DNA from: Acidobacteriaceae bacterium
GTDB lineage: Bacteria > Acidobacteriota > Terriglobia > Terriglobales > Acidobacteriaceae
Direction of reading: 5' to 3'
Assembly: GCA_003140705.1 (NCBI GenBank)
Contig: PLKU01000076.1
Location: 1 to 10,588, forward strand
DNA length: 10,588 bases
A model generated the notes under the pieces. That model was given only the letters and a program-made list of their open reading frames with translations. It had not been told where the DNA came from and searched no databases. Below, piece by piece: positions 1 through 7,142 of the stretch; position 1 is the first letter of the stretch, and the number at the start of each line of letters is the position of its first letter. A program made the position numbers and the translations under genes.

Positions 1-1833
1 CTGCTGAAGATGGACTTCCTGGGGCTGACGACGCTGACCGTGATCGACGACACACTGAAGCTGATCCGGGCGACGAAGGGGATTGAGCTCGACCTTGCAA
101 CGATTCCGCTGGACGATGCGAAGACGTTTGAGCAGGTCTTTCATCGCGCGCTGACCTCGGGCGTGTTTCAGTTTGAGTCGAGCGGGATGCGGGACATTTT
201 GCGGAGATACAAGCCTGACAGCGTGGAGGAACTCACGGCGCTGAACGCACTTTACCGCCCAGGCCCGATGGCCATGATCGATGACTTCATCGAGCGCAAG
301 TGGGGACGTCGCAAGGTGGAATACATGCTGCCGGAGCTTGAAGGGCTGCTAAAGGATTCGCTGGGGGTGATCGTGTACCAGGAGCAGGTCATGCAGATTG
401 CGCAGTTGCTGGCGAGCTATTCACTGGGCGAGGCAGACCTGCTGCGGCGAGCGATGGGGAAGAAGAGCAAGGAGGGAATGGAGAAGCAAAAGGACCGCTT
501 CCTGAGCGGTGCCGCGGCGCTGGGGCATAACAAGAACGCAGTTGGCGAGATCTTCGAGCAGATGGCGAAGTTCTCAGAGTATGGATTCAACAAGTCGCAC
601 TCGGCGGCGTATGCGCTGGTGGCATACCAGACGGCCTACCTCAAGACGCATTATCCGGTGGAGTTCATGGCGGCGCTGCTCACGTCAGAGACATCGAAGC
701 CGGAAAACGTGGTCAAGTACATCGGCGAGTGCAAAGAGATGGGCATTCTTGTGGAACCGCCTGACGTGCAGTCCTCTGGCGCGCAATTTACGCCTCGTGC
801 GGAAGCAATCCGGTTTGGGCTTGCGGCGGTGAAGAACGTGGGCGGGAACGCGATTGAGTCGATTCTGAAGGCACGGGCGGAGGTGGGCGGGCGGTTCAAG
901 AGCTTGTGGGAGTTTTGCGAAAAGGTTGACCTGCGCGTGATGAACTCGCGTGTGATTCAATCGCTGATCAAAGCCGGTGCGCTGGATTCACTGGGCGGCC
1001 GTGCGTCGCTGATGAAGGCAGTCGATAAGGCGATGGAGCAGGCGCAAAAGGCGCAGAAAGACGCCGCCCAAGGACAGACCGGGCTGTTTGGGCTGTTCGA
1101 TGAAGGACCGAAGGCTGGACGGAATGGCGATGAGTTGCCCAAGGTAGCGGAATGGGAGGAAGGCGAGCGCCTGGCGAATGAGAAAGAGGTGCTGGGGTTC
1201 TTTGTTTCCGGGCACCCGCTGGATAAATACGCAGAGAAGCTGCGGAATTTGACGGGAGTGATTTCGACGGCGGATGCGCTGGAAAAGAAGCCGCCAGAAA
1301 AACGCTGGGGCGCGCAGTCCGATCCGGCAGATGAGATTCAAGTAGCTGGAATGATTCTTGGATTGCGCGTGCAAAAGAGCAAGCGCGACCAGAAGCTCTA
1401 CGCGCAGGCGACGCTTGAGGATGCAACGGGCAAGATCGATCTGATCTGTTTCTCGCGCGATTATGAAAAGCTGCAAGGGCAATTAAAGATGGAAGCGCCG
1501 GTGCTGGTTCGCGGCGTTCTGATGGGCGATGAGGACGCGGCGCCAAAGATTGCGGTCAGCTCGATCGTGTCTCTGGAAGAAGTGCAGGTTAAGCTGCCGA
1601 ACAGCATACGGATCCGGGTGAACCTGGAGCGTGCGACGGATGAGATGTTTGCGGGGTTGAAGAGCGCGGCGGATGCGTCGCCGGGGCCGGGAAAGGTGAT
1701 GCTGCACTTGGAAAAGAAGGGCGAGTTTGCGGTGATCCTCGAACCGGAAGGGATGAACGTAGCAGCGGATCGCGGCTGGGTGGAGCGTGTGGAAGAACTT
1801 GTGGGCAAGGGGACTGTGCAGGCGCTGGGGTAG
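1..1833 (+). CDS. dnaE: DNA polymerase III alpha subunit, C-terminal part (5' truncated by window edge)
   Basis: This is the replicative DNA polymerase catalytic subunit, acting in the cytoplasm within the Pol III holoenzyme. The frame is already open at base 1, so the start lies outside the window; about 610 residues remain of a protein usually about 1,150-1,200 long. It opens with the LKMDFLGL segment, which in this family carries one of the catalytic aspartates of the palm. Further on are the finger-region signatures FQFESSGM, ALYRPGPM, VIVYQEQVM and FNKSHSAAYA. Residue numbers from the ATG at base 10: a helix-hairpin-helix-like stretch follows at about 270-330, then a QTGLF peptide at 356-360 that matches the beta-clamp-binding motif (QxxLF). 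An OB-fold lies at about 445-530 and a short C-terminal domain ends the protein. No frameshift is seen. It is convergent with the neighbouring minus-strand gene. The PolC alternative is excluded by domain order. Confidence 0.97.
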   Translation: MLKMDFLGLTTLTVIDDTLKLIRATKGIELDLATIPLDDAKTFEQVFHRALTSGVFQFESSGMRDILRRYKPDSVEELTALNALYRPGPMAMIDDFIERKWGRRKVEYMLPELEGLLKDSLGVIVYQEQVMQIAQLLASYSLGEADLLRRAMGKKSKEGMEKQKDRFLSGAAALGHNKNAVGEIFEQMAKFSEYGFNKSHSAAYALVAYQTAYLKTHYPVEFMAALLTSETSKPENVVKYIGECKEMGILVEPPDVQSSGAQFTPRAEAIRFGLAAVKNVGGNAIESILKARAEVGGRFKSLWEFCEKVDLRVMNSRVIQSLIKAGALDSLGGRASLMKAVDKAMEQAQKAQKDAAQGQTGLFGLFDEGPKAGRNGDELPKVAEWEEGERLANEKEVLGFFVSGHPLDKYAEKLRNLTGVISTADALEKKPPEKRWGAQSDPADEIQVAGMILGLRVQKSKRDQKLYAQATLEDATGKIDLICFSRDYEKLQGQLKMEAPVLVRGVLMGDEDAAPKIAVSSIVSLEEVQVKLPNSIRIRVNLERATDEMFAGLKSAADASPGPGKVMLHLEKKGEFAVILEPEGMNVAADRGWVERVEELVGKGTVQALG

Positions 1834-1846
1834 GTTATTCAGGGCT

Positions 1847-1899
1847 GCGCTAAGTCCCAGGCCTCGGAGCCGCAAGGCCTGGGACTCGATGCTTAGCGC
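1847..1899. terminator. Large interrupted hairpin between convergent genes (bidirectional terminator or REP-like palindrome)
   Basis: The outer arms GCGCTAAG (1847-1854) and CTTAGCGC (1892-1899) pair perfectly. The inner arms TCCCAGGCCT (1855-1864) and AGGCCTGGGA (1875-1884) also pair perfectly around a 10-nt loop. One 7-nt bulge (1885-1891) sits on the right side, giving up to 18 bp of stem. It begins 13 nt after the dnaE stop and ends 6 nt before the stop of the minus-strand gene, the usual place for a shared terminator. Neither side has a clear run of T, so intrinsic termination is not certain. A dispersed palindromic repeat is the main alternative. Confidence 0.6.
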
Positions 1900-1905
1900 G
1901 GAAAT

Positions 1906-2256
1906 TTATTGCGTTGCGAAGGAATCGCCTTCCATTCCGCGGTCGCCAATTGGCGTGCTGGTCCACCCGGCGGGCCCGTTGTTGTTGTACGTGGCAACTA
2001 CTGTTCCAATGTCCCTGGCCATGAAACAGAATCCCTTCAGGCCGGGCCTCTTCGGATTCGCGTGCGCCTCCCAGGCCATGCCGTTGGTCAGGAGGGTGTA
2101 GGTGTAGTTGGGATCTACCTTATTCGGGTCGTATTTCAGCCGTTCAATGTTAGTTCCCTTGGGGTATGCACCCGACAGAGTCTGTTCGAATGGGCAAACG
2201 TGCTGCAGCGTAAGCTGGCAATTATGCTCGATGATCTCAAAGGCGGAGAGAAACAT
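1906..2256 (-). CDS. Hypothetical 116-aa module directly behind an in-frame stop; probable C-terminal domain of the LamG protein
   Basis: This 116-codon reading frame is in the same frame as the LamG gene and is separated from it by a single TAG; the next codon is ATG. Codon choice looks like real coding sequence and the frame ends in TAA. It has no signal peptide. The first residues (MFLSAFEIIEHNC) look like the continuation of an amphipathic helix that begins before the stop, not like a natural N-terminus. The middle has a Tyr/Thr strand (YTYTLL), then GMAWEAHANP and GFCFMARDIG, and the end is GMEGDSFATQ. The pattern of a helix followed by short beta strands recalls the globular part of pilin-like proteins, but this is only a resemblance. 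It could be a coupled small protein: GAAGAG lies 12 nt before the ATG, a poor spacing. More likely it is the stranded C-terminus of a broken 418-codon gene. I do not recognise a function. Confidence 0.55.
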   Translation of the reverse strand: MFLSAFEIIEHNCQLTLQHVCPFEQTLSGAYPKGTNIERLKYDPNKVDPNYTYTLLTNGMAWEAHANPKRPGLKGFCFMARDIGTVVATYNNNGPAGWTSTPIGDRGMEGDSFATQ

Positions 2257-3162
2257 CTAAGCAATCTGCTCTTCACGCTTCAGTTGGATAGGGCCTTTCG
2301 CGTCGTTGATCTCGACCTTGGCGGTGGTGGAGAATGGGCCGGTGGTCGGCGTGGATGAGCTCGCGACGCCTGGCGATACTCCTGCATCCTCCATTGGAGC
2401 GCCCGACGCTGAGGCAGCGGACTTTGATGCGGCGTAAAGTGCCGCAACGTCGGCCGCCTTCAGAGCGCGATTCCAGAGCGCAACTTCCTCGATGCCGCCA
2501 TGGAAGAATCGACTGGTAAACACAGGACTCTCACCGATGGTGAAGACATTCTTCTTTCCCGCTTCGCCGTTCCCTTTGTCCGAAGCAACAGACTTGCCAT
2601 CCCAAAAAATTTCCCTGGTGTGCGAAGTTGTGTCGAGAGTGACCACAATCATGTGCCACTGATTGAGAAGTGCGGCGGGCGGAGGAGTGAAGGAAATATG
2701 ACCCCCTGACGCGGTAAAGAACCGGAGTGCGTTGTCGGTTTCGAATTGGACGTCGAGATCATTGCCCGACTCCGATTCACCTGCGACATAGAAGGTGCGG
2801 CTCTCGTTGGAGGGCAGCGAGGCCAGGTTGACCCAGGCCATGATGCTGACTGTCGTGCTGACCCCACCCATCTGCGTGGTCGTGATCTTTCCGCTACGGC
2901 CATCGAACTTGGCGAAGTGGTTATTGGGGATTCCGATTGGCGCTCCGGGCACAGCCCAGGTGACACCGTCAGTTGACTTCCACGCGGTTGTGCCGACCTG
3001 GCTCTTGCCAGTGATGTTGTCGAGGCGATAGTAGGCAATTGGATGGGTTGCGGTCACGGCGGTGACGAAATCAGTCTGAGCATGGGTCGGAAGAACCTGC
3101 AGACCAGCGAGGGCCGCGAAAACAGCAACAGCGGCCAGCATTCCATGGCGATGGACGAACAT
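2257..3162 (-). CDS. Secreted LamG/concanavalin-like domain protein
   Basis: This 301-residue protein is probably exported. Residues 1-28 form a signal peptide: a short basic start (HRH), the hydrophobic core AAVAVFAALAG, and a cleavage site after T-H-A before Gln29. Residues about 35-230 look like a LamG / laminin_G_3 jelly-roll, with ATHPIAYYRLDN, VSIMAWVNL (about 95-103), NQWHMIVVTLD (about 167-177) and the typical closing GGIEEVALWNRAL (about 212-224). Such domains bind glycans or other surface ligands, but the ligand here is unknown. Residues about 236-280 are rich in Ser, Ala, Pro and Thr and act as a linker. The end (AKVEINDAKGPIQLKREEQ) stops abruptly at TAG and seems to lead into the following 116-aa module. 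I chose the ATG at 3162 because AAAGGTG lies 7 nt upstream and the signal peptide begins there; a TTG at 3189 would add nine residues. It is downstream of the rha genes with a 217-nt gap, so it may be independent of them. Confidence 0.8.
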   Translation of the reverse strand: MFVHRHGMLAAVAVFAALAGLQVLPTHAQTDFVTAVTATHPIAYYRLDNITGKSQVGTTAWKSTDGVTWAVPGAPIGIPNNHFAKFDGRSGKITTTQMGGVSTTVSIMAWVNLASLPSNESRTFYVAGESESGNDLDVQFETDNALRFFTASGGHISFTPPPAALLNQWHMIVVTLDTTSHTREIFWDGKSVASDKGNGEAGKKNVFTIGESPVFTSRFFHGGIEEVALWNRALKAADVAALYAASKSAASASGAPMEDAGVSPGVASSSTPTTGPFSTTAKVEINDAKGPIQLKREEQIA

Positions 3163-3169
3163 TTGGACG

Positions 3170-3176
3170 CACCTTT
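3170..3176 (-). promoter_or_regulatory. Ribosome binding site deciding the LamG gene start
   Basis: Read on the minus strand, AAAGGTG lies 7 nt before the ATG at 3162. It matches the Shine-Dalgarno consensus well, while the in-frame TTG at 3189 has nothing comparable. It therefore favours the shorter form with a clean signal peptide. Confidence 0.6.
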
Positions 3177-3266
3177 CTCTTTCGAGCAATCGATCGCCCG
3201 GAAGGGAATCACGGCTCGCGTCGATGCGCCCCTACGAGAGCTTCTTTTTCTCGCCAAGGCCTGCAC

Positions 3267-3296
3267 AGTCTATTGCATTGAGTTCAGGACTTTCAA
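3267..3296 (-). promoter_or_regulatory. Possible sigma70-type promoter for the LamG gene
   Basis: Minus-strand TTGAAA (3291-3296) and TAGACT (3267-3272) are separated by 18 nt, about 105 nt before the LamG start codon. The match is 5/6 at -35 and 4/6 at -10. The gap of 217 nt between rhaB and this gene supports a separate promoter. The element overlaps the palindrome at 3291-3303, which could place it under operator control. Confidence 0.3.
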
Positions 3297-3303
3297 TTTG
3301 AAA
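3291..3303. promoter_or_regulatory. Perfect palindrome TTTCAATTTGAAA, candidate operator
   Basis: This is a 13-nt dyad with 6-bp arms (TTTCAA/TTGAAA) around one central T. It overlaps the putative -35 element of the LamG gene. On the plus strand it reads TTTCAAT-TT-GAAACT, close to TTTCAAT-ACC-GAAACT found just upstream of the regulator gene. A shared regulator site is plausible but unproven; AT-rich intergenic DNA produces such dyads by chance. Confidence 0.3.
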
Positions 3304-3364
3304 CTGCTGCACAAATCAAAAAGGTAACAAAGTCTGCTGTCGGAGCCAATCCGGCTGGTTAATC

Positions 3365-3374
3365 ATTCGCGAAT
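3365..3374. repeat. Short palindrome just after the rhaB stop
   Basis: ATTCGCGAAT is a perfect 10-nt palindrome 5 nt beyond the rhaB stop codon. A weaker AGCC/GGCT hairpin lies a little further downstream at about 3345-3360. Neither is followed by a strong T run, so I see no convincing intrinsic terminator for the rha transcript here. Confidence 0.3.
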
Positions 3375-3379
3375 CAATT

Positions 3380-4801
3380 TCAGTGCCAGGCGCTGCAAAG
3401 AGCCATTGCCCATTTGCGAACCGAGTCAGGGCTGATAGGTTGGCCATCGGCTTCGCTGGCGGCCAACTGGACGGCGAAGTTGCCGATGGTGGAGCTTTCC
3501 GGCTCGCCTATTTCGATGGGCAGGCCGGTTCGCTGCGCGGTTAGCTCGGTGAGGAGCTTGTTACGGCTGGCGCCACCAAGGATGTGGATTCTCTCCATTT
3601 TGCGGCCAAGCATCTCTTCGAGGCTTTGCAGTGCCAAGGCATAGCGGGCGGCAAGGCTCTCAAAGATGACGCGGGCAAAGACCGGCTCGTTTCCTTCAAC
3701 ATCAGGAATGGTGGCCCATTGGCGCCGCCACAACTGATGGTTGATGCGCTCCGGCATATCGGAGTCGAGAAGCAGGGGTTCCGCGTCCACGTTGATGACA
3801 CCGGGAAACCCGGAAGTGGCTGCCCGGGAAATCAGGTCTTCAATGTGCCAGACGCGTCCGCCGGCATTCCACGACTCCATACATTGCTTCAGCAGCCACA
3901 TGCCGTTGACAAGGGTGTGGAAGCAGAGATCACCAGTTGCGGCGCCGAGGTTGGTATAGCGGGCGTCGAATGCGCTTTGGGTTGTGACTGGCATGTCGCT
4001 AAGCGTGCCAACAAGTGACCACGTTCCGGAGCAGATGTAAGCAGTGGTGCTGAGGCTGGCGGGAATGCCGGCGATGGCGGAGGCGGTATCGTGGCAGGCG
4101 GGTGCGATGAGTAGGGTTTCGCGGAAAGCCTCGAGCGTAGCGAGTGGTCCCTGCAGGCGACCAACGATGGTTCCTGCTCTGACAATCGGCGGCGCGGCCT
4201 CGAGGGGAAGATCGAGCATCCGAAAGAGCTCGGAGTCCCAGTCGCCGGTCTTCAAATTGACGAGGCCGGTGTGGGTAGCGTGGGTGTACTCAGCTACTCG
4301 GCGTCCGCCCAGCCAATGGAGGACGAATTCTGGCATGGTGACCCACGGCGCGTGGGAATCAATGCCGTTTGCAGGGTCGGCCAGAAGCTGGTACACGGTG
4401 TTGATGCGTAGAGGGAGAGCCCCGGTTCGCTGGTAAAGCTCCAAAGGAGGAAGAACCAGGTCGGCCGCCTCTTTGGTAGTGATTGTGCGCTCATCGCGGT
4501 AGCAGAATGGCTCGCGGAGTGGCGTTCCGTCAGAAGCGAGACGAACATAGTCAACTCCCCAGCTATCGACGGCAATAGAGCCGATGCCCTCCGGCGCGGC
4601 TTGCGCGGCTTTGCGTAGGCCTTCTTCAATTCCGGCAAGGATGCTGTCGAGAGGCCAATGCAGCGAAGTGTCGCGATGGACGGGGCCGTTGGGAATCCGG
4701 TGAATGACATCAATCGAAGGATTGCCACCCAGCCAGCGAAGCAGGGAGACGCGGCAACTTTCGGCGCCTAAATCAATGGCAATCCTTGCTGGATCTTGCA
4801 T
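3380..4801 (-). CDS. rhaB: Rhamnulokinase (FGGY family)
   Basis: RhaB uses ATP to phosphorylate L-rhamnulose to L-rhamnulose 1-phosphate in the cytoplasm, the second step of phosphorylative L-rhamnose catabolism. The 473-residue length fits the family. The N-terminal phosphate-binding strand is IAIDLGAESCRVSLL (7-21). The sugar-binding signature DSWGVDY is at 79-85 and YRDERT at 101-106. CHDTASA (236-242) carries the aspartate (Asp238) that serves as catalytic base in FGGY kinases. SGTWSLVG (258-265) and GGASRN (409-414) are the C-domain ATP-site motifs, and STIGNFAVQL follows at 437-446. The start ATG lies 23 nt after the rhaEW stop, which fits co-transcription. An in-frame TGA just upstream leaves this ATG as the only sensible start, although no strong ribosome binding site is visible. 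The flanking rhaEW and rhaI separate it from xylulo-, glycero- or fuculokinases. Confidence 0.93.
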   Translation of the reverse strand: MQDPARIAIDLGAESCRVSLLRWLGGNPSIDVIHRIPNGPVHRDTSLHWPLDSILAGIEEGLRKAAQAAPEGIGSIAVDSWGVDYVRLASDGTPLREPFCYRDERTITTKEAADLVLPPLELYQRTGALPLRINTVYQLLADPANGIDSHAPWVTMPEFVLHWLGGRRVAEYTHATHTGLVNLKTGDWDSELFRMLDLPLEAAPPIVRAGTIVGRLQGPLATLEAFRETLLIAPACHDTASAIAGIPASLSTTAYICSGTWSLVGTLSDMPVTTQSAFDARYTNLGAATGDLCFHTLVNGMWLLKQCMESWNAGGRVWHIEDLISRAATSGFPGVINVDAEPLLLDSDMPERINHQLWRRQWATIPDVEGNEPVFARVIFESLAARYALALQSLEEMLGRKMERIHILGGASRNKLLTELTAQRTGLPIEIGEPESSTIGNFAVQLAASEADGQPISPDSVRKWAMALCSAWH

Positions 4802-4824
4802 AACAGGTCAGCCCAGGTTCGAGT

Positions 4825-7044
4825 CTATCGCAGAATAGCCTCTGTAAGGCCTCCGTCTACAGGTATCAGATGTCCAGTGGTACAGCGGGCGCGCGGGCTT
4901 CCCAAAAAGAGAATCGCTTCCGCGCAATCGGATGGATCGATGGGTTGCCGTGTGAGCGTGCGCTCGGCATAAAAGCCGGCCAGGAGAGTGCGCAACTGTT
5001 CGTCGGTGAGCGAGTCGTCAAAGGGAATGTTGTATTTGGTGAGCGAGGCGCGGACGCGGTCGCGGGGAAACATGGTGGAACCCTTCACGACCGTCGCGGG
5101 GCTGATGCCGTTGACGCGAACTCTGGGGGCCAGGGAGACAGCAAGCTCGCGCACCAGGTGCGAGAGAGCTGCCTTGCTCACGTCGTAGGCTTCGCTGCCA
5201 CGCTTTGGAACCACTGCGTTTGCGGAACTGGTGAGGACGATGGAAGCATCAAGAGCCTGATCCGCAAAGAGCTTGGCCGCTTCATCAGCGAGCAGGTAGT
5301 TGGCGGTGACGTTGATGTCGAGCGTTGTGGCCCACATGGCGTCGGGGATCACACCGTCAGGCGAAGAAGGAAAGAGGGCCGCTGTGTTGATGAGAATGTC
5401 GACGCCCCCAAAAGCAGCCACGGTGGCCTGGAGCGCTTTGCCGATGGCTTCGCGGCTTCGAATGTCAACAGCAGTGCTGGCGACAAATTCTTTCGAGGTC
5501 ACGGTCTGAAGTTCGGCGGCTACCCGGGCTGCGGCGGCCTCGTCTCGGTCGGCCAGCATCACATGCGCTCCGCGCACGGCAGCCAGCAGTGCGACTTCGC
5601 GGCCAATTCCACTGCCGCCGCCGACCACCAGGGCAATACGACGGCTGAGCTCCTTTTCGGGAGGCTGGCGACGAATCTTGGCTTCTTCCATCGCCCAATA
5701 CTCGATGCGAAAGGCCTCGATCGCTGGAAGTGCGACATAGTTGGAGAAGACTTTGAAGCTCGCAGGGTCCATACCCTCGCCACAGTGCGGCAGGGTTCCC
5801 TTCACTTCACCTTCGGCAAGGAGTGTAGCGCCTTCCATCACGTGAATGGCGTTGGTATAAAACTCGCCAACGATGCGGGCTTCCGTCTTGTTTTTGCCAA
5901 AACTGAACATGCCGAGGCCGGGAATCAGGACTACGGTTGGGCTGGCGTCGCGCAGAGCCGGCGAGTCAGGACTGGCAAATGAGTTGTAATAGGCACGGTA
6001 CTGCTCGCGGTAATCGGCGATCGAAGAGGCAATGTGCATCTTGAGCGCAGCAAAGTCTTCGCCGGCTCCCCACGGGACAAACAGGGGACGGATTTTCGTG
6101 CGGATAAAGTGGTCGGGGCAGCTGGTGCCGAGAAAAGCAAGGTTCCGGGCGTGGGTGGAGTTGACAAACTGCAGGACGTCGGGCGCGTCAGTGAAACTGG
6201 AGATCCATCGATTCTGAGTGCTGACCTGGCCGCGGAGATAGGGTGCGATTTGGGTGGAAAGTTGGGCGCGCTCAGTACGGGCTGGAACGAGCTCGCCGCC
6301 GAAGAGGGTCGGGCCTTTTTTGATTCCGTGGCGATGAATGAACTGGCCGATCTGATCAATGACAGTGAGCGTATTCAGGTAGCACTCGCGCTGGGACTGT
6401 CCCCAGGTGAAGAGCCCATGGCCCCCAAGAACGATGCCATCGCATCCGGGATTCTTAGCGACGGCGTCGCGCATCATGAGTCCCAACTCAAAGCCAGGCC
6501 GCTGCCAGGGAACCCAGACCAGAGAGTGATTGAATTCGCGGTTAAACTCGTCCATCTTTGCCTTGCCGTTTGCGGATGCAGCGAGAGCGATGCCCCAGTC
6601 GGGGTGAAGATGATCCACATGTGGGAAGGGCAGAAATCCATGCAATGGCGTATCGATGGAGGCGGCCACAGGATTGTTGCGGAAGGCACAGACGGGGTAC
6701 ATGCCCACCATGTCGTCTTCGGTGTCGACACCTTTATAGATCCGCTCGAGAGCGAGCAGCTTTTCCTGGTAGAGTGTGGCAAATCCAGCGCGCTTGATGC
6801 TGCCCAGGTCGCCGCCAGAACCTTTGACCCAGAGCACTTCCACAGTCTGGCCAGTCAGCGGGTCCGCTTGAGGAATCTTGGAGCTGGTGTTGCCGCCGGC
6901 AAAGTTGGTGATGCGCAGGTCAGAAGCGAGCAAGTTAGAACGATAACGCAGGAGCTCAGGTTCATCAAGCGTAGCGGCTACGCTGGTGTCCCAGCGATCT
7001 TCAAGGAAGCTCAGAGCAGGCGAAGCGACAGTTGCCAAAGTCAT
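4825..7044 (-). CDS. rhaEW: Bifunctional L-rhamnulose-1-phosphate aldolase / L-lactaldehyde dehydrogenase (class II aldolase-SDR fusion)
   Basis: The 739-residue fusion splits L-rhamnulose 1-phosphate into dihydroxyacetone phosphate and L-lactaldehyde, and its C-terminal half is expected to oxidise the aldehyde to L-lactate with NAD. Residues about 1-430 are a class II aldolase: NFAGGNTSSK (47-56), KGSGGDLGSI (74-83), metal-ligand candidates in HVDHLHPD (142-149) and His209 in GGHGLFTWG. Residues about 465-739 are a short-chain dehydrogenase: GGGSGIG (475-481), serines 606/607, Tyr620 and Lys624 in YDVSK, and a C-terminal PVDGG. This architecture is known as RhaEW (Bacillus YuxG type), also named rhaD aldolase/alcohol dehydrogenase in some databases; whether the oxidised product is lactate is taken from that family. 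The ATG at 7044 is preferred. A GTG at 7053 would add three residues, and neither has a visible ribosome binding site. It lies 23 nt before rhaB and 98 nt after the regulator. Confidence 0.92.
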   Translation of the reverse strand: MTLATVASPALSFLEDRWDTSVAATLDEPELLRYRSNLLASDLRITNFAGGNTSSKIPQADPLTGQTVEVLWVKGSGGDLGSIKRAGFATLYQEKLLALERIYKGVDTEDDMVGMYPVCAFRNNPVAASIDTPLHGFLPFPHVDHLHPDWGIALAASANGKAKMDEFNREFNHSLVWVPWQRPGFELGLMMRDAVAKNPGCDGIVLGGHGLFTWGQSQRECYLNTLTVIDQIGQFIHRHGIKKGPTLFGGELVPARTERAQLSTQIAPYLRGQVSTQNRWISSFTDAPDVLQFVNSTHARNLAFLGTSCPDHFIRTKIRPLFVPWGAGEDFAALKMHIASSIADYREQYRAYYNSFASPDSPALRDASPTVVLIPGLGMFSFGKNKTEARIVGEFYTNAIHVMEGATLLAEGEVKGTLPHCGEGMDPASFKVFSNYVALPAIEAFRIEYWAMEEAKIRRQPPEKELSRRIALVVGGGSGIGREVALLAAVRGAHVMLADRDEAAAARVAAELQTVTSKEFVASTAVDIRSREAIGKALQATVAAFGGVDILINTAALFPSSPDGVIPDAMWATTLDINVTANYLLADEAAKLFADQALDASIVLTSSANAVVPKRGSEAYDVSKAALSHLVRELAVSLAPRVRVNGISPATVVKGSTMFPRDRVRASLTKYNIPFDDSLTDEQLRTLLAGFYAERTLTRQPIDPSDCAEAILFLGSPRARCTTGHLIPVDGGLTEAILR

Positions 7045-7051
7045 AGACACC

Positions 7052-7082
7052 ACTGTACGAGGAATTGGACCGACACAGTCAA
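7052..7082 (-). promoter_or_regulatory. Possible promoter for rhaEW-rhaB, perhaps giving a leaderless mRNA
   Basis: Minus-strand TTGACT (7077-7082) and TACAGT (7052-7057) are 19 nt apart, slightly longer than ideal. The -10 box ends 7 nt before the ATG at 7044, so transcription would start at or next to that codon. This agrees with the lack of any Shine-Dalgarno sequence. An imperfect dyad, CAAGTGATATCTTG on the minus strand, overlaps the -35 box and could be an operator. The fit is modest. Confidence 0.28.
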
Positions 7083-7142
7083 GATATCACTTGGAAAAGC
7101 AATAGAGAATAGATTTCTTATGTGAATTTCAGACGGCAGATT

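Noticed and set aside
968..1546. Minus-strand frame of 192 codons inside dnaE
   Set aside because: Its Pro/Ser/Arg/Ala-rich composition is typical of out-of-frame translation of coding DNA.
4870..5982. Plus-strand open frame of 370 codons antisense to rhaEW
   Set aside because: It is the mirror of a strongly supported aldolase-SDR gene; its translation is low-complexity Gly/Ala/Val-rich with no domain pattern.
6034..7125. Plus-strand open frame of 363 codons antisense to the rhaEW N-terminal half
   Set aside because: Same reason: a long antisense shadow caused by GC-rich codon positions, with no recognisable motif.
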